A stretch of 64,000 nt of DNA, taken from NCBI GenBank assembly GCA_963678555.2, contig OY782871.2, positions 372,001-436,000 of the forward strand, read 5' to 3'. Under the pieces are notes generated by a model that was not told the DNA's origin, did no database searches, and was given only the letters and a program-made list of their open reading frames with translations. A program made the position numbers and the translations under genes. This document shows positions 1 to 10,000 of this stretch, piece after piece. The stretch is from SABI01 sp963678555 (GTDB lineage: Bacteria > Spirochaetota > Spirochaetia > Sphaerochaetales > Sphaerochaetaceae). Each line of letters begins with the position of its first letter. The stretch's first letter is position 1.

Positions 1-75
1 TGCGAGGTAGAGTATCAGGACATTCAGCAGTTCCAGAACAGCGAACAGGATGAACACGATCGAGAGGATATCCAT
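1..75 (-). CDS. Membrane protein, N-terminal fragment (runs off window)
   Basis: The first 25 codons of a gene read leftwards out of the window. Its ATG is at 75-73, preceded by a strong AAAGGAGG ribosome site 6 bases upstream. The visible residues (MDILSIVFILFAVLELLNV...) form one hydrophobic segment, so the product probably starts with a membrane helix or an uncleaved signal anchor. Nothing more can be said about its function. Only the start is visible. Confidence 0.6.
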   Translation of the reverse strand, partial: MDILSIVFILFAVLELLNVLILYLA

Positions 76-290
76 AGGCGGCCTCCTTTGAGTATAGTAT
101 TCGACCTTCCTGAATCAGATTCTAATGGCAACCTGGTCTGCGCACAAGAGAACACACCCGACACTACCTGATTCGTGTCTCCTGTATACAAAGGGTCAGG
201 TGCTGCAGGTTCTCCTGTATGTCCAGGATAAACTTGAAGTCTGAGGGGGCTGTGTGATATCATTTTCCCAGATTGACACTGGAGCTAGTG

Positions 291-1268
291 ATGCAGGATT
301 TTGAAAACCGTACTAAAGAGGAACTGATCGAACGTATTCTCGAACTTGAATTATTCAATTCTATTCTGATGTCGGATCAGAAGAAACACATGCACATGGA
401 TTTCTCGTGGACGGGAAATCTCGGGAAATGGTATTTCAATCTTAAAACAGGCACGGTGGTGTTTTCTCCCCTGAAAGTTTAGAGACTCGGGTTCGGTGCC
501 GATGAAGTACCCAGACGTGTCCACTACTCGTTTTTTACCGATCGCTTGCACCCCGAGGATTTTCCTGCTGCCATGCACAGTATGCAGCAGGTCTATGACG
601 GGGTGTCGAGTGTCTATGAGGTTGAATACAGAATCAGGAAGAAGGACGGGGAGTACGTCTGGTTCTATGACCGAGGGACGGTGATACAACATACCGCAGA
701 AGGTGGCCCTCTCATTGTTGCGGGGCTCGTCTTTGATGTCACCGAACGCAAGATGAAGGAGACGGAAGCCTTCAGGAAGCTTGAAAAGGATGCCATATAT
801 GATGCCATGACCGGATTGAAGAACCGGTCCTCTATCATGAGGGAACTGGAACGCTGGTCTGGCAGTGACGCAGACACGGAAGATGACATGTCTGTCATCT
901 TCATTGATCTCGACCATTTTAAGCATATCAACGATACCTACGGTCATCTCTTCGGTGACAGGGTGATAGGAACGGTGGGACAGTCTATCGGTCAGCTTGC
1001 ACGCGGTGATGATGAGGTCGGACGGTATGGAGGTGAAGAGTTTCTGCTGATCCTGCCTCACACCGACCTTGCCGAGTCACATAGGATTGCCGAGACCGTC
1101 CGGGGGAATATCGAATCATTGATGCTTGAGGATGGTGTGAGGATAACCATCAGCTGCGGGGTTGCGACTCGGCGTATCGGAGAGGATGCCCTGAGTGTAC
1201 TGAAGAGGGCTGATGAAAATCTCTACAGGGCGAAGGACCGGGGAAGGAACTGCGTCGTCTCAGAGTGA
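291..1268 (+). pseudogene. PAS-GGDEF diguanylate cyclase interrupted by an in-frame TAG
   Basis: This would make cyclic di-GMP from two GTP in the cytoplasm. The start is taken as ATG 291 (GGAG 6 bases upstream) rather than the in-frame TTG at 273. A PAS fold begins near residue 38 (WTGNLGKWYF) but the frame meets TAG at 480-482, after 63 codons. The same frame then continues without shift through the rest of the PAS domain and a complete GGDEF domain. That domain has DLDHFKHINDTYGH, an RxxD inhibitory site (RGDD) five residues before GGEEF, and the C-terminal RADENLYRAK motif. All catalytic residues after the stop are intact, so the lesion looks recent or is a base-call error. No convincing ribosome site supports restart downstream. 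The gene may be dead, suppressed or wrongly read at one base. Confidence 0.8.
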
Positions 1269-1421
1269 GTGAAGTGCAGACCTGCATCAGTATTCCCCCC
1301 CCTTCCTTTTCTGCCCCTTTCTACTGACAGTATAGGTGAGATTCCGTGACTCAGGTGGAAAACCATGGTAGACTGGTGTAACATATCTGATCATATATAC
1401 ACGAACACACGGCAGGGCACC

Positions 1422-1862
1422 ATGGCATACACGATACAGAGCAAGGAACAGCTGAAGGACTTGTGGACCAATATCTACAACACGGAAGGGAAACCGGACT
1501 GGTCTCATATCCTTCCCTACTATGATGATGACATCTACTTCCGGGACAGTGTCCAGGAGATACGCGGTATCAACGAGTTCAAGGCCATGACCGAGCGTCT
1601 TATCGCCCGCTCCGATAACCTCAGGATGGATGTGAAACACACGGCTCGGGACGGGAATGTGATCTTCCTCGAATGGGAGATGAGGCTCAGCTTCAAGAAG
1701 TATCCTGACAGCAGCATCTATGGCTCGAGCCGGATCACTCTCAATGATGCGGGCAGCATCATCGAACAGAGAGACTACTATGACCTGTGGGGTGACATCT
1801 TCGACAACATTCCCCGTTTCAACAAGGCCTATCGAAAGTTCATGCACAAGAAATTCGGCTAA
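1422..1862 (+). CDS. SnoaL-like / NTF2-superfamily protein
   Basis: A 146-aa protein starting at MAYTIQSKEQL. An in-frame ATG at 1365 exists, but the fold begins after 1422. Length and pattern (alternating helices then beta strands, LRMDVKHTARDGNVIFLEWEMRLSF, then a GSSRITL strand and YDLWGDIFD at the end) fit the cone-shaped NTF2/SnoaL fold, seen in polyketide cyclases, isomerases and many proteins of unknown job. It is followed after 14 bases by an SDR and then a flavin oxidoreductase in tight coupling, so the three probably act on one small hydrophobic substrate. The substrate is not evident. Ribosome site is weak. Confidence 0.7.
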   Translation: MAYTIQSKEQLKDLWTNIYNTEGKPDWSHILPYYDDDIYFRDSVQEIRGINEFKAMTERLIARSDNLRMDVKHTARDGNVIFLEWEMRLSFKKYPDSSIYGSSRITLNDAGSIIEQRDYYDLWGDIFDNIPRFNKAYRKFMHKKFG

Positions 1863-1876
1863 AGGGAGTGCTGCAG

Positions 1877-2812
1877 ATGAATCCATACCTGAAAGAATAC
1901 AGGTGGTCCAATATTTTCGCCATGATACGGAACAACAAGGCCACTCCTGAGAAGGAGACCCGCGATATCCCCGGAGCTCTCGTCGTGATAACAGGCGCCA
2001 CCAGCGGTATCGGCTATGAGACTGCCCGGCTCTATGCCTCTCACGGGGCAGAACTCCTTCTGATCAACCGAAGCAGAGAGAAGTCGGAACAGCTGAAACA
2101 GGAGATAGAACAGGAGTTCTCGGTTCCCTGTTCGTTCCATATCGCCGATTTCTCCCACCTGTCGCAGATACATGACACTGCCCGGATGCTTGCTTCCCTT
2201 GATCGTGATATCGACATTCTCATTCACAATGCCGGTGTGTACAACACGAAAAGGCGGTTCACCGATGATGATATCGAAGAGGTCTTCCAGGTGAACTACC
2301 TCTCCTCGTTCATCATCAATCAGTACGTGAAGGAAAAACTACGGAACCAGAAACGCTCACGGATTCTCTACGTCAATTCCGAGGGGCACCGCTTCGCAAT
2401 CGCCGGACTGAGGCTTGATGACCTGCGGTGGGAGCGTCACCGCTATTCCGGACTGAAGAGCTACGGCTCGGCAAAGACCGCCCAGCTGCTCTCCCTGATC
2501 CCGTTCACCCGCTATTTTGCTGACAGCGGGGTCACGATCAACGCCATGCATCCGGGAGACGTGAAGACGAACATGGGAGAGAACAACGGACGGATCTACA
2601 GGTTCTTCAAGCACCTTCTGATCAATCCGTCCGCCAGGAGCGCTTCTCTCAGCGCACAGGCTCTCTACTATCTGGGGGTGAGTGACAGACTGAAGGGCGT
2701 CACCGGCAGGTTCTTCAACTTTACTACCGAAGAGATACCTGCCCCTCATGCGCTTGATGCTTCCGTTGCCGACAGACTGTGGGAACAGAGCCGTATCATA
2801 GGAGGATTGTGA
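1877..2812 (+). CDS. Short-chain dehydrogenase/reductase (SDR)
   Basis: A 311-aa NAD(P)-dependent oxidoreductase. The Rossmann motif TGATSGIG lies near residue 37, NAG (HNAGVY) near 117, and the catalytic Ser (VNSEG) and YGSAK follow in order. Size and motif order resemble retinol-dehydrogenase/WW-domain-oxidoreductase-like SDRs acting on lipids or isoprenoids. ATG 1877 is chosen because AAGGGAG lies 8 bases upstream; a GTG at 1868 is a poorer choice. Its stop codon overlaps the start of the next flavoprotein (TGATG), indicating translational coupling. Together with the SnoaL-like gene it forms a small operon probably modifying an isoprenoid or polyketide-like compound; that role is inference. 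Confidence 0.85.
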   Translation: MNPYLKEYRWSNIFAMIRNNKATPEKETRDIPGALVVITGATSGIGYETARLYASHGAELLLINRSREKSEQLKQEIEQEFSVPCSFHIADFSHLSQIHDTARMLASLDRDIDILIHNAGVYNTKRRFTDDDIEEVFQVNYLSSFIINQYVKEKLRNQKRSRILYVNSEGHRFAIAGLRLDDLRWERHRYSGLKSYGSAKTAQLLSLIPFTRYFADSGVTINAMHPGDVKTNMGENNGRIYRFFKHLLINPSARSASLSAQALYYLGVSDRLKGVTGRFFNFTTEEIPAPHALDASVADRLWEQSRIIGGL

Positions 2813-4413
2813 TGGAACGGACCGGCAGGGAGATACTCATCATCGGAGGAGGCCTGTCCGGGCTTACAGCCGGAGCCTACCTGTCGAAAGCAGGTCACCC
2901 TGTGCGGATTCTGGAACGGACAGGGTCCATCGGAGGGTTGCTTAACTCCTTCACCAGAAACGGTTTCCTGTTTGATACCGGAGCCCGATCGATCGAGAAT
3001 TCGGGTATTATCCGCCCGATGCTGAAGGATCTCGGGATCGAGCTTGAGCTGCTTGACAGTCACGTGACGATCGGAATCGAGTCCTTCATGACCGACATGT
3101 CAGCACCCGACAGTATCGAACGGTACCGGAAGGTCCTTGAGTCTCTGTATCCCGGTCATACCTCGCAGGTACGACGAATCTTCAGAACCATCAAGAAAGT
3201 CTACAGGGAGATGCATGTTATCTACGGGTTCGAGAATCCCGTATTCAAGAACTACCGCAACGACCGCCGCTACCTGCTTACCGAGCTTCTGCCGTGGGTT
3301 GGAAGGTTCCTTCTCGCAGTCCTGCGCATGGAGAGGATGCAGGAACCCATCGAGTCGTTCCTCACAAGGTTCTCCTCCTTTCAGAGTCTCAACGATATCA
3401 TCGACCAGCACTTCTTCAAACGGACTCCGGCCTTCTTCGCCCTCGGGTACTTCTATGTCTACCAAGACTATCTCTATCCGAAGGGAGGAACCGGAGAACT
3501 GGCAAAGACCCTGGCACGGAAGATTACCGATGCGGGAGGGATTATACAGAATGAGGTCGATGTGACCAGTCTCGACCCGGTGGGAAAGACCGTCCATGAC
3601 AGCAGGGGTAACAGTTACAGTTACGACAGGATTATCTGGTGTGCCGACCAGAAAGCACTCTACCGCTCACTCGACACCTCTGCCCTGGCTCCCGGTGATG
3701 CTGCGAAGGTGAAAAGCCGCAGCGAAGAGGTCATGGCATCGCGTGGAGGGGACTCCGTGTTCTCCCTGTTCCTGGCTGTTGACACTGCTCCTGAGAAGTT
3801 CGCCCGGATTACCAACGGTCATCTGTTCTACACACCCTCACGGCAGGGGCTGAACGGGATGCATCTGGGTGAACTGAACGAGCTTCTCGCTCGGGGAATG
3901 AGTGCCGGTAAGGAGGCGTTCCTTGCGTGGGTGAGCAGGTACTGCCATCTGACCACCTATGAAGTCTCCCTTCCCTCGCTGAGAGACCCGTCTCTCAGCC
4001 CTGAGGGGAAGACCTCTCTGGTGGTGAGCTTCCTCCTTGAGTACGACCTGTTTCTCCTGGCACGCCAGAACGGCTGGGAAGATGAACTCAGGGAGCATCT
4101 CGAGCAGGAGATGATCAGAGTGCTGAACACGTCTGTCTTCTGTGGCCTGCTTGATACGATCGAGCTCCAGTTCTCATCTTCACCTCTCACCATCGAACAG
4201 CGGTTCAACAGCAGTGAGGGAGGAATCACCGGGTGGACGTTCGAACGACCTGCGGTGGCAGTCAACAGGCTGATGAAGATCAGCTCTGCCGTAAAGACTC
4301 CTCTGCCTGATGTATATCAGGCGGGGCAGTGGGCCTATACCCCGGCCGGTATACCGACAGCCATTCTTACAGGGTGGTATGCAGCCGACACTATCTGCTC
4401 ACAGATAACCTGA
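2812..4413 (+). CDS. Phytoene desaturase / carotenoid isomerase-like FAD oxidoreductase
   Basis: 533-aa flavoprotein of the CrtI/CRTISO/retinol-saturase branch of the amine-oxidase superfamily. An N-terminal dinucleotide fold (IIGGGLSGLTAGAYL) is followed by the family ERTGSIGGLLNSF segment. A C-terminal FAD motif appears as YQAGQWAYTPAGIPTAILTG. These enzymes desaturate, isomerise or saturate long polyene or isoprenoid chains at the membrane. The start ATG overlaps the SDR stop by one base, so the two are coupled. A second gene of the same family and exactly the same length (4524-6125) faces it tail to tail. No phytoene synthase is visible in the window, so carotenoid synthesis is not shown. 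Confidence 0.8.
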   Translation: MERTGREILIIGGGLSGLTAGAYLSKAGHPVRILERTGSIGGLLNSFTRNGFLFDTGARSIENSGIIRPMLKDLGIELELLDSHVTIGIESFMTDMSAPDSIERYRKVLESLYPGHTSQVRRIFRTIKKVYREMHVIYGFENPVFKNYRNDRRYLLTELLPWVGRFLLAVLRMERMQEPIESFLTRFSSFQSLNDIIDQHFFKRTPAFFALGYFYVYQDYLYPKGGTGELAKTLARKITDAGGIIQNEVDVTSLDPVGKTVHDSRGNSYSYDRIIWCADQKALYRSLDTSALAPGDAAKVKSRSEEVMASRGGDSVFSLFLAVDTAPEKFARITNGHLFYTPSRQGLNGMHLGELNELLARGMSAGKEAFLAWVSRYCHLTTYEVSLPSLRDPSLSPEGKTSLVVSFLLEYDLFLLARQNGWEDELREHLEQEMIRVLNTSVFCGLLDTIELQFSSSPLTIEQRFNSSEGGITGWTFERPAVAVNRLMKISSAVKTPLPDVYQAGQWAYTPAGIPTAILTGWYAADTICSQIT

Positions 4414-4523
4414 GCGGTTTCCTTTCCTGACCAGATTACAGGTCGTATGAAGGAGACTCGCCATCTTTCATGGATAGTGCTGAGGTTCACGACCGCAATG
4501 CTATGGGCATCTCTCGCGGTGAG

Positions 4524-6125
4524 TCAGGCCTGCTGTTTCGCGTGCACCAGATCTGCAGCCATTCGGGCAGTCATAATGCAGGTGGGAAGACCGGCTGGAC
4601 TGACCGTCCACTGACCGGCACGGTAGATGTCAGGTATCGGGGTGAGGACTGCTTTCTTCATATTGAGCATGCCCGCTTCCACCGGTATGTCCTGCTCGAA
4701 AGACCAGCCGACGATCGCTCCCTCCGAACTGCCCGAGTTCCTTTCGATCGTGAGGGGGCTGGCAGTGAACGAAAAGAGCATATGCTCCTCAAGCTGTGGA
4801 TAGATCGAGCGGTTGAGTGTGTCGATCATCATGGCACTGATGCGCTCTTCGAATTCCTCAAGCCATCCGGCTTCCTCTATCTTACGGGTCAGCTCATAAC
4901 TGAACAGGAAGCTGACGATAAGTCCGCTTTTCCCTTCAGGGGCTGCGTCACTGTCATTGAGAACGGGAACTGATATTTCGTAGGTGTTCAGCTCACAGAA
5001 GGCTTTCAGCCAGGAATAAAAATCCTCCCGCTTGAGATCTTTCCAGGTGTCAAGGATAGTATCCAGCTTTGACAGGTGAAGTTCTCCAAGCCCTTTCTTT
5101 GAGGGGGTATAGAAAAAGTGGCCTTCAGAGATGTTCCTGAAATATTCCGGTGGGAGGTCGAGGGCAAGAAACAAGGTGAAGACCGACTCGGCACCACGGC
5201 TCGACAGAATCTTCTTTTTCTCGGTATCAATCGCGACCTGTTCGGGTTCCGGGAATTCCATGTTCTCGATCATGCTGTACATTTTCTTCAGGTCTGCGCA
5301 CCAGATAAGGCTGTCATAGGTGTACTGATTGCCATCGGCATCGGAAAGGGTCTTCTCCTGCGGGTCAAGTTGGACCACTTCCGCCCCTGTCCTGACATCC
5401 GAGCCAAGATCTGTGATGCGCTGTACCAGAGCCTGAGGGATACTTCCGACTCCCCCTTTGGGATAGTAATAGTCCGGGTAGAGAGAGAAATAGCTCATGG
5501 CAAAGAAGGCAGGTGTCTTCTTGAAAAAGTGCTGTGATATGATGTCCCTGAGGGAGTCGTTCCTGATCAGACGCTCCAGAAACTGTTCCATAGGCATCCT
5601 CATGCGCATGATTGCTGCCCCTGTTGCGAGAAAACGAACAAGCCAGAGAGGGAAGGTCTTCAGGTAGTACCTCCAGTCACGGGAGATATCCTTGAAGAAG
5701 GGACTGTCACTGCCGAACAGTACCCTCATATAGATATCGAACTTGGCTATCACCCTGATGACCTTGTCCACATCCTCCGTGCTCTCGGGGTAGAGTTCTT
5801 TCAGCAGCTTCTTATAGGCGGAAAGACTTTCGCTGCTGTCTGCTTTGATGACCTTGTCCTCAACACCGAGGGAGACGTTGCTCGGTAGAAGCGGCAGGTC
5901 TATCTGCAGTTCCTCGAGCATGGGCTTGACCATTCCGGCATTCTCCACAGCCCGTATACCCCCGTCGAAGAGAAACCCCTGGCGGGTGAAAGAGTTTACC
6001 AGGCCGCCGCAGGACGCCTGTTTCTCAAGCAGCAAGACCTTGTGGCCCCTCATAGCCAGAGATGTTGCCGTACTCAGTCCTGCCATTCCCGCTCCGACTA
6101 CAATGATACTGTGGTGTTCTTTCAT
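4524..6125 (-). CDS. Phytoene desaturase / carotenoid isomerase-like FAD oxidoreductase (paralogue)
   Basis: 533-aa paralogue of the neighbouring gene, transcribed towards it with a 110-base gap. The start is ATG 6125 (MKEHHSIIVVGAG) with AGAGGAAGA just upstream; a longer in-frame reading to 6236 has no ribosome site and adds unlike sequence. It has the FAD-binding GAGMAGLSTATSL, the EKQASCGGLVNSF segment and the C-terminal YRAGQWTVSPAGLPTCIMTA. Shared blocks such as SFTRNGFLFD/SFTRQGFLFD and HFFKKTPAFFA show close kinship with the 2812-4413 product. Both may work on related polyene or isoprenoid substrates, or form a heterodimer. Substrate unknown. Confidence 0.8.
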   Translation of the reverse strand: MKEHHSIIVVGAGMAGLSTATSLAMRGHKVLLLEKQASCGGLVNSFTRQGFLFDGGIRAVENAGMVKPMLEELQIDLPLLPSNVSLGVEDKVIKADSSESLSAYKKLLKELYPESTEDVDKVIRVIAKFDIYMRVLFGSDSPFFKDISRDWRYYLKTFPLWLVRFLATGAAIMRMRMPMEQFLERLIRNDSLRDIISQHFFKKTPAFFAMSYFSLYPDYYYPKGGVGSIPQALVQRITDLGSDVRTGAEVVQLDPQEKTLSDADGNQYTYDSLIWCADLKKMYSMIENMEFPEPEQVAIDTEKKKILSSRGAESVFTLFLALDLPPEYFRNISEGHFFYTPSKKGLGELHLSKLDTILDTWKDLKREDFYSWLKAFCELNTYEISVPVLNDSDAAPEGKSGLIVSFLFSYELTRKIEEAGWLEEFEERISAMMIDTLNRSIYPQLEEHMLFSFTASPLTIERNSGSSEGAIVGWSFEQDIPVEAGMLNMKKAVLTPIPDIYRAGQWTVSPAGLPTCIMTARMAADLVHAKQQA

Positions 6126-6497
6126 GGTCTTCCTCTTTGTCAGGTTTTTCTGTATGTACAGCAGTATACCATGAAAATGCGGGTGGTGAGTCACCAACTG
6201 ACACATACTGATGTGCCAGCGATACATGGATGTCACTGATCAGCTCATCCGAAGACTTGTGCAGCTCCAGACCAGCAGGCAGCAGCCAGGTGTTCGCGAA
6301 GGGCAATGAATAGGATAGGAGAAATGGAAATTTCAATTTGCCACACTCCCGTCACTGTGGTATTATATGGATAAATTTTTATAGGTAAAATTTTATCTAT
6401 ATTGAAAGGTCTCTCCATATAAGGCCTCGAGCTGTACCATCATGCTGATCTCTCGGTTGATAGGGTTTTACCTCACCATGCAACGAAGGAGATGTAC
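6126..6497. other. Intergenic promoter region between divergent genes
   Basis: This stretch separates the leftward flavoprotein gene from the rightward hydrogenase-type operon. It is AT-rich from 6360 to 6420 and carries a near-palindrome (listed separately). No gene is seen. No match to a Rex operator was found here, unlike the second hydrogenase operon. Confidence 0.5.
6382..6399. promoter_or_regulatory. 18-bp AT-rich near-palindrome upstream of hydrogenase operon 1
   Basis: TAGGTAAAATTTTATCTA pairs in eight of nine positions about its centre. It lies about 100 bases before the first gene of the operon, in the AT-rich core of the intergenic region. This is what a dimeric repressor or activator site would look like. 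The regulator is unknown. Confidence 0.4.
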
Positions 6498-7046
6498 ATG
6501 AATACAGCCCAACCGGACAGCACGTTACAGCGCGATATCGATATCGATATCAGCGAAGAATCTCTGTTTCCTGTTCTTGACGGGATCATTGACTCGTACA
6601 GCGGTACCAGGGGTGCCCTCATCCCGGTACTTCAGTCGGTGCAGAACCTTCTCGGCTTCCTCCCGAAACCGGCTCTGCAGCATATCAGCAGGGAACTGCA
6701 CATCCCCTACAGCGAAGTCGCCGGAGTAGTCACATTTTACTCCTTCTTCTCGACGGTTCCCCGCGGAACCTATCTCGTACGGGTCTGCCTCGGTACGGCC
6801 TGTTATGTGAGGGGAGGGAAGGATGTTCTTGAGGCGCTGACCAAGGAGCTCGGTATTCGGGTCGGTGAGACGAGCAAGGACAGACTCTTCTCCCTTGAGA
6901 TCGGCAGATGTTTCGGAGCGTGCGGCCTTGCTCCGGTGGTCATGGTCAACAATACGGTGCATCAGCGGGTGAAACCGGCAAAGATCCATGAACTCATCAT
7001 GCAGTACCGCAATGAAGCCGTTCAGGCAGGGGGGATACACTCATGA
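6498..7046 (+). CDS. NuoE-like [2Fe-2S] subunit (HydC/HndA family) of hydrogenase-type complex 1
   Basis: 182-aa thioredoxin-like ferredoxin subunit, homologous to complex I NuoE. It passes electrons in cytoplasmic NAD(P)H-linked multi-subunit complexes. The helical N-terminal part has LIPVLQSVQNLLGFLP and VVTFYSFFSTVPRG. The four cluster cysteines lie in CLGTACYVRGG and GRCFGACGLAP. ATG 6498 has AAGGAG 6 bases upstream; ATG 6492 is too close to it. Its last codon overlaps the next ATG (ATGA). The extended N-terminus rich in Asp/Glu/Ile is ordinary for the family. It should dock with the 7043-10168 product. Confidence 0.9.
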   Translation: MNTAQPDSTLQRDIDIDISEESLFPVLDGIIDSYSGTRGALIPVLQSVQNLLGFLPKPALQHISRELHIPYSEVAGVVTFYSFFSTVPRGTYLVRVCLGTACYVRGGKDVLEALTKELGIRVGETSKDRLFSLEIGRCFGACGLAPVVMVNNTVHQRVKPAKIHELIMQYRNEAVQAGGIHS

Positions 7047-10000
7047 TACAGAAGGTACGATCCATACCGGAATTCAATGAATACAGTACAGCTCTGAAGG
7101 CATCACGCGATGCACGAAGGGAATCGGAAGGAATCCTCGTATGTTCAGGAGGTGGTTGTATAGCCTCGGGTTCCATGGAACTTCTCCCTCTGATACAGGA
7201 GGAACTGAAGAATATGGGACTGGAGATCCCGGTCACCTGCACCGGCTGCCTCGGACCCTGCTCGAAGGGTCCTGTCATCTCCTGCCTTCCCGAGGGGACT
7301 GTCTACGAAGAGGTCACACCGAAACATGTCAGGGAGATTCTCACCTCCCATTTCATACAGAAAACGCCCTATGCGCCGAAACTGCTGAATAACGGTTCCG
7401 ACAGTTTCTTCAAAGGGCAGCAGAAGATCGTGTTGCGTAACTGCGGGAAGATCGATCCTCTGAGCATAGAGGATGCTGTCGGTATCGGAAGCTATCAGGG
7501 ACTGGTGTCTCTGCTGAACGACAGGGAAGCGGATGTGATAGAGATCCTCAAGGCATCCGACCTCCGCGGCCGCGGAGGAGCGGGTTTCCCCACCTGGCTG
7601 AAATGGAAATTCACAAAGGAAGCAGAGGGGGAAGAGAAGTACGTGGTGTGTAATGCCGATGAGGGGGACCCCGGTGCCTACATGGACAGAAGCGTCCTTG
7701 AGGGGGATCCTCACGCTCTCATCGAGGGCATGGCGATTGCGGCGCTGACCATTGGAGCTCAGCAGGGATTCGTCTACGTACGTGCTGAATACCCTCTCGC
7801 CGTCTCGCGGCTGCAGAAGGCGATAGACCAGGCACAGGAGCTCGGCGTTCTGGGAGACGATATTCTGGGAACCGGGTTCTCCTTCACTCTTGAGATACGC
7901 ATGGGCTCGGGAGCCTTTGTCTGCGGTGAGGAGACAGCCCTGATGAACTCCATTGAGGGAAAGAGGGGGGAGCCCCGTACACGGCCTCCGTTTCCTGCAA
8001 TCAAAGGACTGTGGGGAAAGCACACACTGCTGAGCAATGTCGAGACCTACGCGAATATTGGTGCTGTCATCACCGAAGGAGCCGACTGGTATGCTTCGTT
8101 CGGCTCTGCAGAGAGCCGAGGAACCAAAGTCTTCGCGCTTGCCGGTGCAGTGTCCATGACAGGGCTTGTGGAGGTGCCGCTCGGTACTCCTCTGGGAGAC
8201 CTGATCTTCGATATCGGCGGCGGTATACAGCACAACCGTCCCTTCAAGGCGGCCCAGATCGGCGGCCCTTCAGGCGGTTGTATTCCTCTCAATCATCTCA
8301 GTGTCCCCCTGGATTATGAACCGCTGAAGGAACTCGGAGCGATCATCGGCTCGGGGGGTCTCATTGTCATGGACGATACGACCTGTATGGTCGATGTCGC
8401 CCGCTACTTTCTGGAGTTCGTCCAGGAGGAGTCGTGCGGAAAGTGTGTTCCCTGCCGGGTGGGTACGAAGCGTATGCTCGAGATTCTCACCCGTATCTGT
8501 GAAGGAGAGGGGAGAGAAGGCGATATAGAGGATCTGGAGAATCTCGGCCGTCAGATCAAGGATACCGCGCTGTGCGGCCTGGGACAGACAGCACCCAACC
8601 CGGTGCTGTCTACTATCAGGCACTTCAGACATGAATATGAAGCTCACATCAGAGACAAGCACTGCGAAGCCGGTGTCTGTGCCGCACTGGTCCGCGCATC
8701 CTGTCAGAGCGCGTGTCCCGCCCATGTCGATATCCCCGGGTTTGTCTGGCTCACCGGAGAGGGGAGGTATGCAGAGGCACTGAAACTTCACAGAGAGAGA
8801 AATCCCTTTGCCGCAGTCTGTGCACGAGTCTGCTTTCACACCTGTGAAGAGAAATGCAGGCGTATGAGCCTTGATGAACCGGTTTCGATACGGGGAGTGA
8901 AACGGTTCCTTGCCGATCAGGAGATCACGATGCAGGTTCCTGAGGTCCGCGAGAACTCTGTCAATGCAGAACGGAAAATTGCCATCGTCGGAGCAGGCCC
9001 TGCAGGGCTCTCCTGTGCCTACTTCCTTGCACGTCTGGGCTACAAACCCACGATCTATGAAGCGGCCTCCCGACCGGGAGGTATGCTGGTCCAGACCATT
9101 CCTGCCTATCGTCTCCCCCGGGAGACCCTTGCACGAGAGATCAGAATGATCGAGAACCTCGGAGTAGATATCCGCTGTGACATGAAACTCGGCCGGGATT
9201 TCACGTTCGAGTCACTTAAGGCGGAAGGGTATGAGAAATTCTTCCTCGCTGTCGGTGCACCCGAGTCTCTCTCGATGCACCTGCGGGGGGAGGAGCTGAA
9301 AGGTGTCGTGCAGGCTGTGCCGTTCCTTCAGCACTATAACCTGCGGGGTTCGGTGCAGGTCGGCAATAAAGTGGCCGTCATAGGGGGCGGGAACGCCGCC
9401 ATCGATGCGGCACGGACAGCACTGAGACTGGGTGCTGGGCAGGTCAGGATCATCTACCGGCGGAGCCGGGATGAGATGCCGGCATATGCCGAAGAGGTTG
9501 AGGAAGCCCTTCACGAAGGGGTGGAGATCTCCTGCCTGACGCAGCCGGTTGAGATCCTTGCCGACCGGGACGGCAATGCTGCAGGAGTCTCCTGCCTTGC
9601 TATGGACCTGGGAGGATTCGATGCCTCCGGACGACGAAGACCGGTAGCGGATGAGAACAAAGGAGTCTTCACCGTCGATGCGGACCAGATCATCATTGCC
9701 ATCGGGCAGAGACTCGATACCGGATCTCTGTTCAGCCGTGACCTGATCGAGATGAACGAACACCAGTGGATTTCGGTAGATCCTGTGTCAGCGGTCACGA
9801 GTGATCCTGCGATCTTTGCCGGTGGGGACTGCACTGACGGTCCCTCCTCCGTAGTGGAGGCCATTGCCGCAGGCGAGCGGGCGGCTGTCGGTATAGATGC
9901 AGCGCTCACCGGGGTCAATCACGCATTCTGGCGATACGAGAAAGAGATCAGGACATCGTTCGACCCTGATGCAGAGCCCTCGAATGCTCCACGGGAACCG

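Noticed and set aside
24..263. A minus-strand frame at the window start
   Set aside because: It shadows the upstream region of the cyclase gene and has no ribosome site or family pattern; the real minus-strand gene starts at 75.
6339..6358. CCACA/TGTGG hairpin upstream of hydrogenase operon 1, considered as a Rex site or terminator
   Set aside because: The stem is only five pairs, the loop sequence does not fit the Rex consensus and no T run follows.
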